Below are positions 8,901 to 17,767 of a stretch of 57,462 nucleotides of DNA, one piece after another; the first letter of the stretch is position 1, and each line of letters begins with the position of its first letter. Location: positions 1-57,462 of the forward strand of contig JAUHXR010000015.1 in assembly GCA_030426845.1 (NCBI GenBank), in the 5' to 3' direction. The notes below the pieces were generated by a model. It had not been told where the DNA came from. It made no database searches and saw nothing but the letters and a program-made list of their open reading frames with translations. Source of the stretch: Polyangia bacterium (GTDB lineage Bacteria > Myxococcota_A > Polyangia > Polyangiales > Sandaracinaceae). A program made the position numbers and the translations under genes.

Positions 8901-11900
8901 TTCGTCGACACCCACGTGCGCCAGGAGTCAACCTCCGGCGGCAGGGAGAACATCTGGGTCGTCCACTTCAACCAGGGGGACGGATTCGCGGCGCCCGTCG
9001 CTTGGCAGGTCCAGGGGTGGAACGACCCGCCGTCCGGGTGCTCGCACCTGCTCCCGGGGACGGCGCCCCACCTCTCGAGCAACGCCTTCGTGCAGCACGA
9101 CAGCCTCGGGTGGTCGTTCAGCCGCCAGACCCAGTCGCTGCTGGACGTCAACCAGGATGGACTGCTGGATCTCGTGGCGGTGGAGCCCGCTCCCATCCGA
9201 GGCTCGGGGTGTGGCTACGTCCAGGGCATGCGGGTGCGGACGGACACCGAGCTCGTCGAGCGGAGCTCGCCCTACGTCCTGAACGCGCCGATCCGCGTGC
9301 ACCTCAACACGGGCCGCGGGTTCGCGGCCCCCGTCGAGTGGGTGGGCGCCGGAGGCGTGGCCCTGAGCGGCTCGGAGGTCCAGTACTTCCCGGGCCGAGA
9401 GGGCAGCGACGACCACGGCGAGGTCGTCCTCGAGTCGCGCGCGCACAGTCTGTCCTGGGGCGTGACCTCGGTCGCCGACTACAACCAGGACGGCGTGGCC
9501 GAGATCGCGGTCCGCCGCTCGGAGATCCACGACAGCGGCTCGTCGTCGTCGAGCGAGTACGATCTCCTCCCGATCGGCTTCGCGCAGCCGGACGTGCTCG
9601 TCGGCGTGACCACGCCGCAGGGCGCCCTCGCGCAGGTCGACTACCGCTACCACGTCGACCCGACCGGTCGGATGGGCCAGGGCCAGTGGGTGGTCGAGAG
9701 CGTCGAGCTGTGGGACGGCGTGCCGGCTCACCTGAGCTCACGCGTCCGGACGCGCTACCGGTACGAGGGAGGCCTCTACAGCCGAGAGCATCGCGCGTTC
9801 TGGGGCTTCGAGCGCGTGTACACCTACCGGGACGGCGCCGAGGGCTACACGGTCTCGCGCTACTACCAGGAGCGCGGCTTCGAGGGCGTGCTCTACTGTC
9901 GCGAGGTGCGGCGTCAGCCCGTCGCCTCGGTGATGGCGCTGTCCGACGAGCTCGGAGCGCTCGTGGGGTCGCACGAGGCTGGCTGGCTCTCCGGCGCCCC
10001 GCGCCCCACCGACTACTCCGCCGCCGCGGCGGTCGGAAACCCCGCGACCCTGCACCGGCCGAGCGGCACGCCTGTGGTCAGCGCGGATGACGGCAGCGTG
10101 CCTGAGCCGCTCGAGTCCTCCGGCGGCGCCGTCGCCGACGCGACCTCGGTCTACGGGTCGCCGGGCGGAGGCGGGGGCGAGGACGCGGCGATCGACGAGG
10201 CGGAGGCCGACGACACCGCGCCGCCGGAGACGGCGCCCATCGACTACACCGAGGACGCGAGCGACGCGACCGGCCTCTTCTCCTCGGCGGATCTCCCGTC
10301 GGACACGGACTTCGGCGCCCCCGGCGATCCCTCGCACGGCGAGGAGCACGGCGCGGACACGCTGCCCCTCTACACGCCCGTGCCGGTCGCGGCGGTCACG
10401 CAGTACGGCACGATCGACCTCTATCCGAGCGCCGACGCGGTCGACCCCGCGGCGCTCGACTGCGGCAACCCGTCGGACTCGGGGCAGCTGGTGGAGCGGG
10501 AGTACTGGATCTACGAGAACCTGTCGGGCGAGCCGGGGGTCTACACGCCGCGCCTGACTCGAACGTTCAGCCTCCTGTACGACGCCTCGGGCGGCAATCC
10601 GCGCGTGACGAGCGAGCGGTTCCAGCACGACGCGAACGGCAACGAGGTTCGCACCGTCGACGAGGGCGACCTCGCGGTCACCGGCGACGAGGTGGTCACC
10701 GAGACCGACTACACCGACCCGTCCGGAGGCGGCATCCGCGCGCTCCCGTGTCACGTGCGACGGACCGCCAGCCGCGCCGGCGTGGGGACCGTCCCCCTCG
10801 CGGAGGAGTGGATCGGCTACGACGGCGCCCCGGCCGACGGAAGCTGCCCGCCGGCCCTCACCGGTGACCCGACCGAGACGCGCGTCGAGGTGGAGCCCGG
10901 TCGCAGCGTCACGACGGCGCGGCTGTTCACGCCCGAAGGGCTCCTCGAGAGCGAGACCTCGCCGTCGGGTCACACCCGGTCGCGGAGCTACGACCCCCTC
11001 TTCCCCTGGCTCGTGGTCGAGGAGAGCGCGGACGTCACCAACCCGGCCGGCCTCACCACGCTGACGCGATCGCACCGCTATCACGGAGTCCACGACACCG
11101 AGCGGCGCAAGTTCGGCCTCCCGCACGAGCAGGTCGCGGTGGACGGCGCGACCACGACCTGGACCTACGACGGCCTCGGCCGGCTCGCGAGCGAGCGGTC
11201 TCCGGGCGGGTTCCTGGCGAGCCTCACGGAGTACGTGTACCGGGACTTCGACGCCTCCACCGGCCAGCGCCTCCCGCAGCGCGAGCGTGAGACCTCGTTC
11301 GGCGGCGCCTGGTTCGGGACCTCGTTCGAGCGACTCGAGCGCTACGACGGCTTCGGTCGGGTCCTCGAGGTCCAGGCCGTCGCGCCGCCCAACGACGCCT
11401 CCTGCGGCGCCGGGTGCTTCGTGGTCGCGGCGGAGAGCACATACGACGCCGACGGAAGGGTCACCTCCGCCCGCGCGCCCTACTTCTCCAACGAGCCGAC
11501 CGACGTCCGCCGCACCGAGACCACCTACGATCTCCTCGGTCGTCAGACGTCCGTCGTCGGCCCGAACGGCGCGACCACGGAGGTCGCCTACGATCGCGAG
11601 CAGGCGACGACGGTCGGCCCGGACGGTGAGGTCTCCGTCGAGCGCGTCGACGCGCGCGGTCACCTCCTCGAGCGCTTCGACTACCTCGGCTCCGGCGCGA
11701 CGCTCTACCGCGAGACGCGCTACGAGCGGCGCCCCGACGGTCAGGTGCTGCGCATCGAGGACGACGCGGGTGACGTCTGGGAGCGGGAGTACGACTTGCT
11801 CGGGCGAGAGGTGCGCCGGACGGATCCCGATGGCGGCGAGAGCGTCCGCCTCTACGACGACGACGGGCTGCTCCGACTCTCGCTCGACGCTCGGTTCGCG

Positions 11901-14219
11901 ACCACCGGGGTCGGGATCGAGATGCAGTACGACGAGCTCGGCCGACCGGTGCGCCAGCGCGAGCTCGAGGGCGCGACCCGAAGCGGCCTGAGCCTGAGCG
12001 GCGGCATGGTGACGGCGGAGACCCGATGGTCCTACGACGTCGATCCGTCGACCCTGGGCGGCACCGCCTGCACCGGCTCCTCCGTCGGCCATCTGAGCCG
12101 GGTGGAGCGCCTCCAGAGCGTGAGCGGCGCGCTGACGACCGTCTCACTGCGTGACTTCTGCTACGACTCGCGCGGCCACCGCACCGTCGAGGAGCACACG
12201 ATCGACGGGCGGCCGTTCCGCTTCTCGTGGACCTACGACCTCCGCGGCAACCCCACCCGGGTCACCTACCCGGACGGGCACTCGGTCGCGCTGAGCTACG
12301 ACGCGGGCGGGCACCTCGTGAGCGGCGCCGAGGGCAGCGACGTCTTCCTCTCCGACGTCGCCTACGACGCCGAGGGGACGCCGACGCGCCGCGAGCTGTC
12401 GGACGGTCGCATCTCCGAGAGCACGTGCTTCGCGGTCACCGCGACCGGGCGGCGCGCGCGGCGGATCGGCGCCGGCCCTGCCGGGTACGAGATCGAGTGC
12501 GGGGCCAGTGAGTCCGGCGACGTGGTGAGCGGGACCGCGACGCACGAGCTGCGCTACGGCTTCTCGGCCGGCGCGCGGGTCACGAGCCGTGAGGAGTCCT
12601 TCACCATCCCTCTGAGCCTCGCCTCGGTGACGGAGACGCGCTCCTACGTGTACGACGACCTCGGTCGCCTGACCGAGGAGACCCCTGGCGCGAGCGCGCC
12701 GACCGCGTTCACCTACGACACGCGCGACAACCTGCTGTCGATCGGCGCCCAGCTCCAGGGTTACGGCGACCCGGCGCGGAGCGTGCGCAACGCCGGGCCC
12801 CACGCGCTCGTGCAGACGACGGGCGGGGACTCGTTCCACTACGACCCGGCCGGCAGCGTCGAGCGCTGGGAGACCACCACGGGGGCGGACTACGGCTTCG
12901 CCCGCAGCGCGACCGGTCGCATCGTCGCGGTGCGCGATCACGGCGCGCTGGTCCAGGAGAACCTGTACGACGCCGAGGGCGTGCGCGTCCTCAGGCGCGA
13001 CGCCTCGGGCGACACCCTCTTCGTCGGGCACGGCTACCGGGTCAACCCGGACGGAACCACCGAGACGGCCGAGGCGAGCGGCGGCTACCGGCTGGACCGC
13101 AGCGCCACCGGCGGGGCGATCGAGCGCTACTACACGCGCCCCGACCTCGTCGCCTCGAACGGCGCGGTCATGGACGCGCACGGAAGGCTAGTGCAGCACG
13201 TAAGCTACTCTGCGTGGGGGCAGACGCTCGCCGACGACCGCTTCGACCCCGACCCCACCGACGGTGTCACCCCCGACGCGACCGATGAGCTGTTCAACGG
13301 CCACGTCCGCGAGGGCCTCTACGGCGCGGCCGACGCCTACGACTTCGGCGCGCGCGTCTACGTCGCGAGCACGGGCCGCTGGCTGAGCCTCGACGCGCTC
13401 GAGGTGGACGGGCTCAACCGCTACGCGTTCGTGCGGAGCGACCCGGGCAACCTCACCGATCCCGATGGCAACGCGGGCTGCCCGAACCAGACGACCGCCA
13501 CCGCGTCCGGAGGAGGAGTAACCGGGACGTTGAGCGGCGGGACGTGCTCCAACCAGCAACGCACTACCACCATCCCGGGCGGTGGGACGGTCGAGGGCGA
13601 GGCGCTCCGCGGTGATGCTTCATCCAACGCGACGTATCGGGCGCCCGCGGTGAACGCTTCGAGCACGATTGCCGTCGATGGGCGCGTCGGGACGTGGAGA
13701 GGCCTGGCGGCGTGGCGCGGACCTTCGTCGCGCTTCTGGGGGTTCGAGGCGCGGGCGAACGGTCGGATAAGCGTCCTGGATGTCTCGGCCACCGAGCATC
13801 ACGCCGTGGGCGTGGGCCACCCGCTGCTGCTCTCTCGCGCGTTCGGCTACCAGGGCAGCAATCGCCTTGCCGGTTCGTTCGCAGCGTTCGATCTGGAAGG
13901 CGCCCTGACGTCGCGCATCGACTCCGGGTGGATCACGTCGGGCGTCAGACTGGGTGGTGGGGGTAACGCGGGCACGCTGAGTGGGGGGAGTCCGAGCTTC
14001 GAGCTCACCCTGTTCGGTGTGCGCTTCTATGGTGGGTCCAACGTATCCATCGGCGCCGGCGCCGAGGGGCGCGCGTACAGCTTCGGTAGCGTCGGTGTGG
14101 ACGGCGTTGGACTGTCCACCGGAGTCGCGGCGATGTGGGCGCTGGGGCTGGGGGTCGATGTGCAGCTCGGACTGGATTGGTCTGGCGCCCATCAGACCGC
14201 GCCAGCCATGGGTCTCTGA
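5979..14219 (+). CDS. Giant SpvB/FG-GAP/RHS-repeat lipoprotein (polymorphic-toxin-like)
   Basis: A 2746-residue protein starting at GTG with GGGCGGAGGGA upstream. A lipoprotein signal ends at ...IMTGC (residue ~24). Residues ~65-350 resemble SpvB. Calcium-binding FG-GAP/VCBS motifs recur as DLNGDGRLD (~444), DLNGDGLLD (~660), DLNADGRPD (~865), DLNGDGLQD (~967) and DVNQDGLLD (~1056). A TcdB-middle-like segment lies near 1209 (GVTTPQGALAQVDYRYH). Many YDxxGR-type RHS/YD repeats follow, then the conserved RHS core ending in LTDPDGN near 2497. The last ~246 residues are a glycine-rich variable tip with no catalytic motif I recognise. RHS proteins usually form a shell that encloses and releases a toxin. 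The next gene is on the opposite strand, so no co-directional immunity gene is visible. Confidence 0.93.
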   Translation: MRALRETYAGRLLAAALIPIMTGCSLAGFGAGVGAAPAASSSASGSPLGPPPVSASASAADEGQSAFDDPVTNTGAFTQAIPFPVPGAIAGMSPELGIAYSSQGGLGVAGVGWDMPIPMIRLSTREGVRPGTLRDDLSRFSPRTWIDRYTGTDAPIAVRRESAAYHSAYTFTSNPNNDNVVRPIRDERGRRYHGGEIAAWEVTTPSGVVYRYGYRDAASTFARAGTASERKIAWMLDRVEDAHGNRMEYYYEEFPNDQTRYRQPILRAIEYGIPASAPLATERMVVLLEYVESPWKSFSFTTGTRIDSAFLLSDVCVLPRNHVRESTSAAGTPRYDVPGFALTNGSPEISEAPVMGCQHLTYDFQDPSRFGSSLTGRPTLREVQRIGSDGTREPPWEMRYRGTNMTFDQAYRDALADSTPERMTLPSGAHLSVSDRGSRQRLTDLNGDGRLDMLRGSASGDYDVEIDTGSGYVADSYENPLRRDASPMTLTSTEIDVGPDTTDSDCWYNFQIDVRWSASSSSGLGYSEPLTSAPPSYYVDDILDNSPLSLGASQYLDYTVNGPPPQISRGAGMAGAALTIDQLVRYGESSRSPGAFARSTSDCQDHRDWLSVDYCWDVGTGGRGVAGADLGCLDYAGSRWFTAGSHYTGYSSSLFDATDLNGDGLLDLVYAANVIQRTADGRSRDLARGANDWYWAPGTGDGFDTLRPWPMPSKDGEGLPGVDIVHSTGLLSTSTTTSDVQTPRAVGIGINASVTPMGFPVSSSVLFPGGSVGLPTSGRGLASAALGAIRQGLSSVDPHNAALMGGVASTLATQGRNAIPSVGVGLEITTAGLVPHLNLPFVGDVLRWANQKPNTDVNRQYQGPLDLNADGRPDYVSARFDAGSDRNAPTDWLLYRNQGTGFEPPVYFRFTDAPTYEDSTGLTRTVSSMSESTVFSDTKSDWFRDVGRIVTDVPYGTTEQRHGFVDLNGDGLQDFVDTHVRQESTSGGRENIWVVHFNQGDGFAAPVAWQVQGWNDPPSGCSHLLPGTAPHLSSNAFVQHDSLGWSFSRQTQSLLDVNQDGLLDLVAVEPAPIRGSGCGYVQGMRVRTDTELVERSSPYVLNAPIRVHLNTGRGFAAPVEWVGAGGVALSGSEVQYFPGREGSDDHGEVVLESRAHSLSWGVTSVADYNQDGVAEIAVRRSEIHDSGSSSSSEYDLLPIGFAQPDVLVGVTTPQGALAQVDYRYHVDPTGRMGQGQWVVESVELWDGVPAHLSSRVRTRYRYEGGLYSREHRAFWGFERVYTYRDGAEGYTVSRYYQERGFEGVLYCREVRRQPVASVMALSDELGALVGSHEAGWLSGAPRPTDYSAAAAVGNPATLHRPSGTPVVSADDGSVPEPLESSGGAVADATSVYGSPGGGGGEDAAIDEAEADDTAPPETAPIDYTEDASDATGLFSSADLPSDTDFGAPGDPSHGEEHGADTLPLYTPVPVAAVTQYGTIDLYPSADAVDPAALDCGNPSDSGQLVEREYWIYENLSGEPGVYTPRLTRTFSLLYDASGGNPRVTSERFQHDANGNEVRTVDEGDLAVTGDEVVTETDYTDPSGGGIRALPCHVRRTASRAGVGTVPLAEEWIGYDGAPADGSCPPALTGDPTETRVEVEPGRSVTTARLFTPEGLLESETSPSGHTRSRSYDPLFPWLVVEESADVTNPAGLTTLTRSHRYHGVHDTERRKFGLPHEQVAVDGATTTWTYDGLGRLASERSPGGFLASLTEYVYRDFDASTGQRLPQRERETSFGGAWFGTSFERLERYDGFGRVLEVQAVAPPNDASCGAGCFVVAAESTYDADGRVTSARAPYFSNEPTDVRRTETTYDLLGRQTSVVGPNGATTEVAYDREQATTVGPDGEVSVERVDARGHLLERFDYLGSGATLYRETRYERRPDGQVLRIEDDAGDVWEREYDLLGREVRRTDPDGGESVRLYDDDGLLRLSLDARFATTGVGIEMQYDELGRPVRQRELEGATRSGLSLSGGMVTAETRWSYDVDPSTLGGTACTGSSVGHLSRVERLQSVSGALTTVSLRDFCYDSRGHRTVEEHTIDGRPFRFSWTYDLRGNPTRVTYPDGHSVALSYDAGGHLVSGAEGSDVFLSDVAYDAEGTPTRRELSDGRISESTCFAVTATGRRARRIGAGPAGYEIECGASESGDVVSGTATHELRYGFSAGARVTSREESFTIPLSLASVTETRSYVYDDLGRLTEETPGASAPTAFTYDTRDNLLSIGAQLQGYGDPARSVRNAGPHALVQTTGGDSFHYDPAGSVERWETTTGADYGFARSATGRIVAVRDHGALVQENLYDAEGVRVLRRDASGDTLFVGHGYRVNPDGTTETAEASGGYRLDRSATGGAIERYYTRPDLVASNGAVMDAHGRLVQHVSYSAWGQTLADDRFDPDPTDGVTPDATDELFNGHVREGLYGAADAYDFGARVYVASTGRWLSLDALEVDGLNRYAFVRSDPGNLTDPDGNAGCPNQTTATASGGGVTGTLSGGTCSNQQRTTTIPGGGTVEGEALRGDASSNATYRAPAVNASSTIAVDGRVGTWRGLAAWRGPSSRFWGFEARANGRISVLDVSATEHHAVGVGHPLLLSRAFGYQGSNRLAGSFAAFDLEGALTSRIDSGWITSGVRLGGGGNAGTLSGGSPSFELTLFGVRFYGGSNVSIGAGAEGRAYSFGSVGVDGVGLSTGVAAMWALGLGVDVQLGLDWSGAHQTAPAMGL

Positions 14220-14226
14220 TCCCGAG

Positions 14227-14871
14227 CTACGGTTCCGCGTCCATCCGGCCGAGGTACGCGGTCGCGAGCCGGCATAGCTCCTCGCGGAACTCTGGGTCCG
14301 CGAGGAGCTCGGGGCGCGAGGCCACCGCGGCCTCGACCACCGCCTCGACCGCGTGCGACACGACGAAGGCCATGAGCGCGCGGTCTCCCTCGCGGACCTC
14401 GGAGCCGGCCCGCTCGAGCAGCTCGCCCACGACCGAGTGCACCTTGGCGTCCACCTCGTCGGCCGTTCGCTGAAACCAGCCGGGCGGAACCTCGAGGTGC
14501 ACCGCTCGACGGACCGCGGGATCGCCGAGCTCGGGTCGCAGGAGGGTGTCGACAAAGACGCGGATCGCGTGGCGGACTGACGGCGGCCCGGGGGTCTCTG
14601 CCATCCGCTCGCGCGCCATCTGCAGCGCGCGCTGCTCGATCCGCCGGGCCACCTCGCCGAGCACGCCGAGCTTCGAGTCGAAGTACTGGTAGATCGAGCC
14701 AGGGCCGACACCGCTCCGCTCGGCGATGCGCGTGATGGTGAACGCGCCCTGTCCGTCGCGCGCGAGCACGTCCTCGGCGCCGGCGACCACCGCCTCCACG
14801 ATCTGCTTGCCGCTCTTGGTTCGAGCGGCGCGGCGGCGGCCAGGGGTCGCGTCGCAGCTACGTCGCGGCAC
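14227..14871 (-). CDS. TetR-family transcriptional regulator
   Basis: A 214-residue regulator. The N-terminal helix-turn-helix reads FTITRIAERSGVGPGSIYQY, a classic TetR DNA-binding motif (residues ~38-60). The remainder is an all-helical ligand-binding domain with no recognisable ligand signature. The reading frame stays open far upstream, but the GTG at 14871 is chosen because AGAGGA lies 8-13 nt before it and the residues before it look non-coding. It converges with the RHS gene, with only 7 bp between stops. The 173-bp gap upstream, up to the cytochrome-like gene, shows no gene. Its target is not evident. Confidence 0.85.
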   Translation of the reverse strand: MPRRSCDATPGRRRAARTKSGKQIVEAVVAGAEDVLARDGQGAFTITRIAERSGVGPGSIYQYFDSKLGVLGEVARRIEQRALQMARERMAETPGPPSVRHAIRVFVDTLLRPELGDPAVRRAVHLEVPPGWFQRTADEVDAKVHSVVGELLERAGSEVREGDRALMAFVVSHAVEAVVEAAVASRPELLADPEFREELCRLATAYLGRMDAEP

Positions 14872-15044
14872 GGCGTGAGTCCTCTTTGGCCTCGAGGTCG
14901 GGGCGCCCGCGCGGGACGAGGCCGAGCTCCCGCAGCAGGGGTTCGCGGCCAGGCCGGGAGATCTGACGTGCGGACCGAGGGATCGGAGCCGCGCCGACCC
15001 GCGCTGCGGTCGCGGGCTCGCCCGCGGCGGAGAGCTCGAACCCC

Positions 15045-15938
15045 CTACCGCCGCGGCGCGCCGGCCTCGATCCACGCGCGCACGTCGGCGAGGGTGGCCT
15101 CGGGCAGGGGCGGCTGATCGAGGGGCATCCGTTCGCCGCAGGCCGCGCCGGTGAGCTTCTGGTAGAGCAGCGACGCGCCCGGGTCGCCGGGGACTACGTA
15201 GGTCCGGCCCGCGCAGTCCCCGAAGTCCGCGGACGCCCCGCCGACCAGCCGCGCGTGGGCCGCGTCGACGTCGGTGAGGTCGAGGCCGCCCGCTGCGTCC
15301 GCGCCTCCGACGTGGCAGTTGGACACGGCGCAGGTCGGCGCGAAGACCGCCGCGTGCAACGAGTCCCAGTCGTTCGCCGGCCCGCTCCCGCGCGCGGACA
15401 CGGTGTCGCCGACGTCGCCCTCGCCCTCGGTCCGCTCGACCACCGGCGATCCGCACGAGAGCCAGTTGCGGAGGATCGCCTGGCCGCGCGGCTGATCGAG
15501 CGGGGGGAGCGGGCTGCCGTCGGCGTGGGCGTAGACCCCGTCCGCCGCGATCGCGCGGCCCGCGTCGCCGGGCGGCATCTGCTCGAGCTCGACCGCGCCG
15601 ACGATCGCGTGCCGCCAGCCGTAGACGTTCTGCTGGCCGATCCGGAGCGCGGCCGCGCGGTCGTCGCCCGCGGTGGTCACGGGGAGGTCGAAGTCGAGGC
15701 CGCTCGGCGCGCCGTGGCGCGCGTCGCCCTCGGCGGCCGACGAGTGGCAGAACGCGCCTCCACCTGCGCAACCCTGGTGGACGAGCGCCTGGCCCTCGTA
15801 GGCGGGGAGCCCGGTGGCGTCGGCGCGGTAGACGAGCGCGCGGGCGGCCTCGAGCTCCTCCGGGGTGCAGGTCTCGAGCTCGGGGTAGCACCCGGCGAGC
15901 GCGCCGAGGGCGGCGGCGATCCACAGCGCACGCGTCAC
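15045..15938 (-). CDS. Lipoprotein with c-type-haem-like motifs (planctomycete-type cytochrome-like)
   Basis: A 297-residue predicted lipoprotein; the signal ends ALGALAGC. Two candidate haem sites are visible: GAFCHSS near residue 62, and CAVSNCHVGG (CxxxCH) near residue 203. The second is followed by GLDLTDVDAAHARLVG and a closing ERMPLDQPPLPEATLADVRAWIEAGA. That ending is typical of periplasmic cytochrome-like domains in Myxococcota and Planctomycetes. CxxxCH is a non-canonical spacing and the first site lacks a close upstream cysteine pair, so haem attachment is uncertain. Its GTG start overlaps the stop of the preceding gene (GTGA), so the two are translated together. Confidence 0.75.
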   Translation of the reverse strand: MTRALWIAAALGALAGCYPELETCTPEELEAARALVYRADATGLPAYEGQALVHQGCAGGGAFCHSSAAEGDARHGAPSGLDFDLPVTTAGDDRAAALRIGQQNVYGWRHAIVGAVELEQMPPGDAGRAIAADGVYAHADGSPLPPLDQPRGQAILRNWLSCGSPVVERTEGEGDVGDTVSARGSGPANDWDSLHAAVFAPTCAVSNCHVGGADAAGGLDLTDVDAAHARLVGGASADFGDCAGRTYVVPGDPGASLLYQKLTGAACGERMPLDQPPLPEATLADVRAWIEAGAPRR

Positions 15939-16795
15939 GGCCGGCAGTCCCGCTCACGGAGGTTCGCGTCCTCGTTCCCGGCCTGGTCGACCGCGCGGAC
16001 GACGAAGTCGGTGCGCGCCGTCACCGAGAGCGTGGCGCTCGTCGCGCCCGGCGCGGTCTCCTGGGCGGGGGTGAGCCCGCCGCCGGCGCCGAGCCTGTAG
16101 ACCCGGTAGACGATCGACGCGCTCGGGGTCACGTCGTCGGTCGCCGCGGTCCACTGGAGGACGCAGGGCGCGCCGTCCGCGTCGTCGATCCCGCCGAAGA
16201 CCGGCGGGGTGGTGTCGTCGCACGCGCAGTCGGCCGGGCAGCTGCCGCAGCTCTCGCCCGCGCCGCACACACCGTCGCCGCAGTCGGCGGGCCCGCCTCC
16301 GCAGTCCGCCGTCGCGCGCGCGCCCTGCTCGATCCAGCGGCAGATCAGGTCGCGCTCGGCCGCCGACAGGGGCGCTCGCCCGCGTGGCATCCGGTCGCCG
16401 AAGGGCGGCGCGTCGCCGGTCTTCTGCCAGACGACGCTGTTCGCGCAGTCGCCGGGCGTGAGCACGGGGCCGGAGGCGCCGCCGCGGGTGATGCCCGCGT
16501 AGCTGGTCAGGTCGAGGCCCGCTTCACCGCCCGCGTCGTGGCAGCCGGTGCACCGGCCGAGCACGGGCGAGAGGTCGGCGAAGCCGAGCTGGTCGCAGGT
16601 GGACGCAGGCCCCGCGTCGGCGGCCAGCCCCGCGTCGGGCGCGACCGCGACCGCGCCGCCGTCGTCGAGGCCGGCCGCGTCTGCCGGTGCGACGCGATCG
16701 CGCCTGCGGGGCCCAGTCACGCCGACGCCGTCAGGGACGCAGGCGCTCAGAGAGAGAACGAAGCCCACGAGGGCCAGCTCGGTGCGGTGCCGCAT
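15935..16795 (-). CDS. Lipoprotein with CxxCH haem motif, cysteine-rich linker and fibronectin-like domain
   Basis: A 286-residue predicted lipoprotein, signal MRHRTELALVGFVLSLSAC. After an Asp/Ala/Gly-rich tether, VLGRCTGCHDAGG supplies one canonical CxxCH site. It ends with the same RMPRGRAPLSAAERDLICRWIEQGA pattern seen in the partner gene. A short CGDGVCGAGESCGSC motif follows, a disulfide-rich module common in myxobacterial surface proteins. The C-terminus looks like a fibronectin type III domain (TPPVFGGIDDADG...VRAVDQAGN). The ATG at 16795 is preferred over an upstream start because it gives a clean signal peptide. It is the first gene of the two-gene cytochrome-like operon; 125 bp upstream is unassigned. 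Confidence 0.75.
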   Translation of the reverse strand: MRHRTELALVGFVLSLSACVPDGVGVTGPRRRDRVAPADAAGLDDGGAVAVAPDAGLAADAGPASTCDQLGFADLSPVLGRCTGCHDAGGEAGLDLTSYAGITRGGASGPVLTPGDCANSVVWQKTGDAPPFGDRMPRGRAPLSAAERDLICRWIEQGARATADCGGGPADCGDGVCGAGESCGSCPADCACDDTTPPVFGGIDDADGAPCVLQWTAATDDVTPSASIVYRVYRLGAGGGLTPAQETAPGATSATLSVTARTDFVVRAVDQAGNEDANLRERDCRP

Positions 16796-16920
16796 GCCTC
16801 GAGCCGTACCCTCTCGCGCGAGCGAGGCAACGATTCTGGCGCGACCGGTAACCACGGGTCACGGGAGCTGGCGTGATCGCGGCGCGCCGGCTCGAAGCGC
16901 GGGGCGTCCGGCTCGGGACG

Positions 16921-17541
16921 TCAGGCCTCGGGGAGCGGCGGACCGCGGGTCGCGCTGAGGACGCCGGCCTCGAGGGCGAAGCGCACGATCTCGGCCCTCG
17001 ACTTCAGCTCGAGCTTGGCCGCGATGTTCGCGCGGTAGGCGTCGACCGTCTTGACGCTGATCCCCATCTGCTCGGCCGCCTCGCGGTGGGTCAGGCCATA
17101 GGCCACCGCGACGAAGACCTCGTGCTCGCGCGGGCTGAGCCGGGCGAGCATCGGCGAGATGAGCCGGGTGCTGTCCGTCGCCCCGCGCTTCCGGCCGGGC
17201 TTCGTCTCGCGGGGCGGGACGAGCACGGGGCTGGTCGGGTGCTGGCTGCGCGCCTCGATGCACGCGTCGCTGACCACGCTGAGCTCGACCCGACCGATAG
17301 AGATCTTGTCGCCCGGCCGGAGCACGACCGGGCCCTCGATCCGCTCCTCGTTGACGAAGACGCCATTGGAGCTGTCGAGGTCCTCGAGGCGAGCGACGTC
17401 GCCCGTGACGACGATCTGCGCATGCCGGCGGCTGATCAGCGGGTCGTGCAGCGCGAGATCGCAGCTCGAGCCGCGGCCGATCACGAAGGCGCCGTCGCGC
17501 AGATCCAGCTCGCTCCCGGCGTAGCAGAGACGCGGCGGCAC
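16921..17541 (-). CDS. FHA domain-LuxR-type helix-turn-helix regulator
   Basis: A 206-residue protein. Residues ~20-85 are a forkhead-associated domain with the phosphothreonine-binding pattern GRGSSCDLALHDPLISRRHA and SSNGVFVN. After a basic linker, residues ~135-190 are a LuxR/NarL-type DNA-binding domain (LSPREHEVFVAVAYGLTHRE, then ISVKTVDAYRANIAAKL). FHA domains read Ser/Thr phosphorylation, so this probably links a Hanks-type kinase directly to transcription, replacing the usual receiver domain. It stands alone on the minus strand. The GTG start is preceded by GGGAG at good spacing. The kinase partner is unknown; a Ser/Thr kinase lies at 36-38 kb, but no link is shown. Confidence 0.88.
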   Translation of the reverse strand: MPPRLCYAGSELDLRDGAFVIGRGSSCDLALHDPLISRRHAQIVVTGDVARLEDLDSSNGVFVNEERIEGPVVLRPGDKISIGRVELSVVSDACIEARSQHPTSPVLVPPRETKPGRKRGATDSTRLISPMLARLSPREHEVFVAVAYGLTHREAAEQMGISVKTVDAYRANIAAKLELKSRAEIVRFALEAGVLSATRGPPLPEA

Positions 17542-17698
17542 TCAGGCTCCCTGGGTTGGGCCGAGGGAAAGGGCCGCCGCGGACGGGGACGTGCGGCGCG
17601 CAGCGCGCGGGTCGATCGGGTCGCGCGAGGCGCGCGTTCTCGTCGGTCCCTCCATCTGTCCCCGACCGAGCTTTAGTGGGCGTGGTCCCGCGACGCTA

Positions 17699-17715
17699 CC
17701 GGGGAAACTCCCCGG
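17699..17715. other. Perfect stem-loop between the FHA-LuxR gene and the sterol reductase gene
   Basis: CCGGGGA and TCCCCGG pair perfectly across a 3-nt loop AAC, in the 226-bp gap 17542-17767. There is no T-tract. It could be a weak terminator for the sterol reductase gene (whose stop is at 17768, read leftward) or an operator for the FHA-LuxR gene. The rest of the gap shows no gene. Confidence 0.4.
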
Positions 17716-17767
17716 GTCCCCGTTTGAGGCTCACCGTCGCGCGTCGGAGAGGCGCCTCGCCTGGGTC

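Noticed and set aside
14872..15044. Small plus-strand gene (frame starting 14875) between TetR and the cytochrome-like gene
   Set aside because: It runs into the cytochrome-like gene on the other strand and is almost entirely Arg/Ala/Gly/Pro, typical of a shadow frame.
14227..15957. One 576-codon minus-strand frame that would fuse a long N-terminal region to the TetR protein
   Set aside because: The upstream half overlaps the cytochrome-like gene in another frame and is Arg/Pro-rich. The TetR domain has its own GTG with a ribosome site at 14871.
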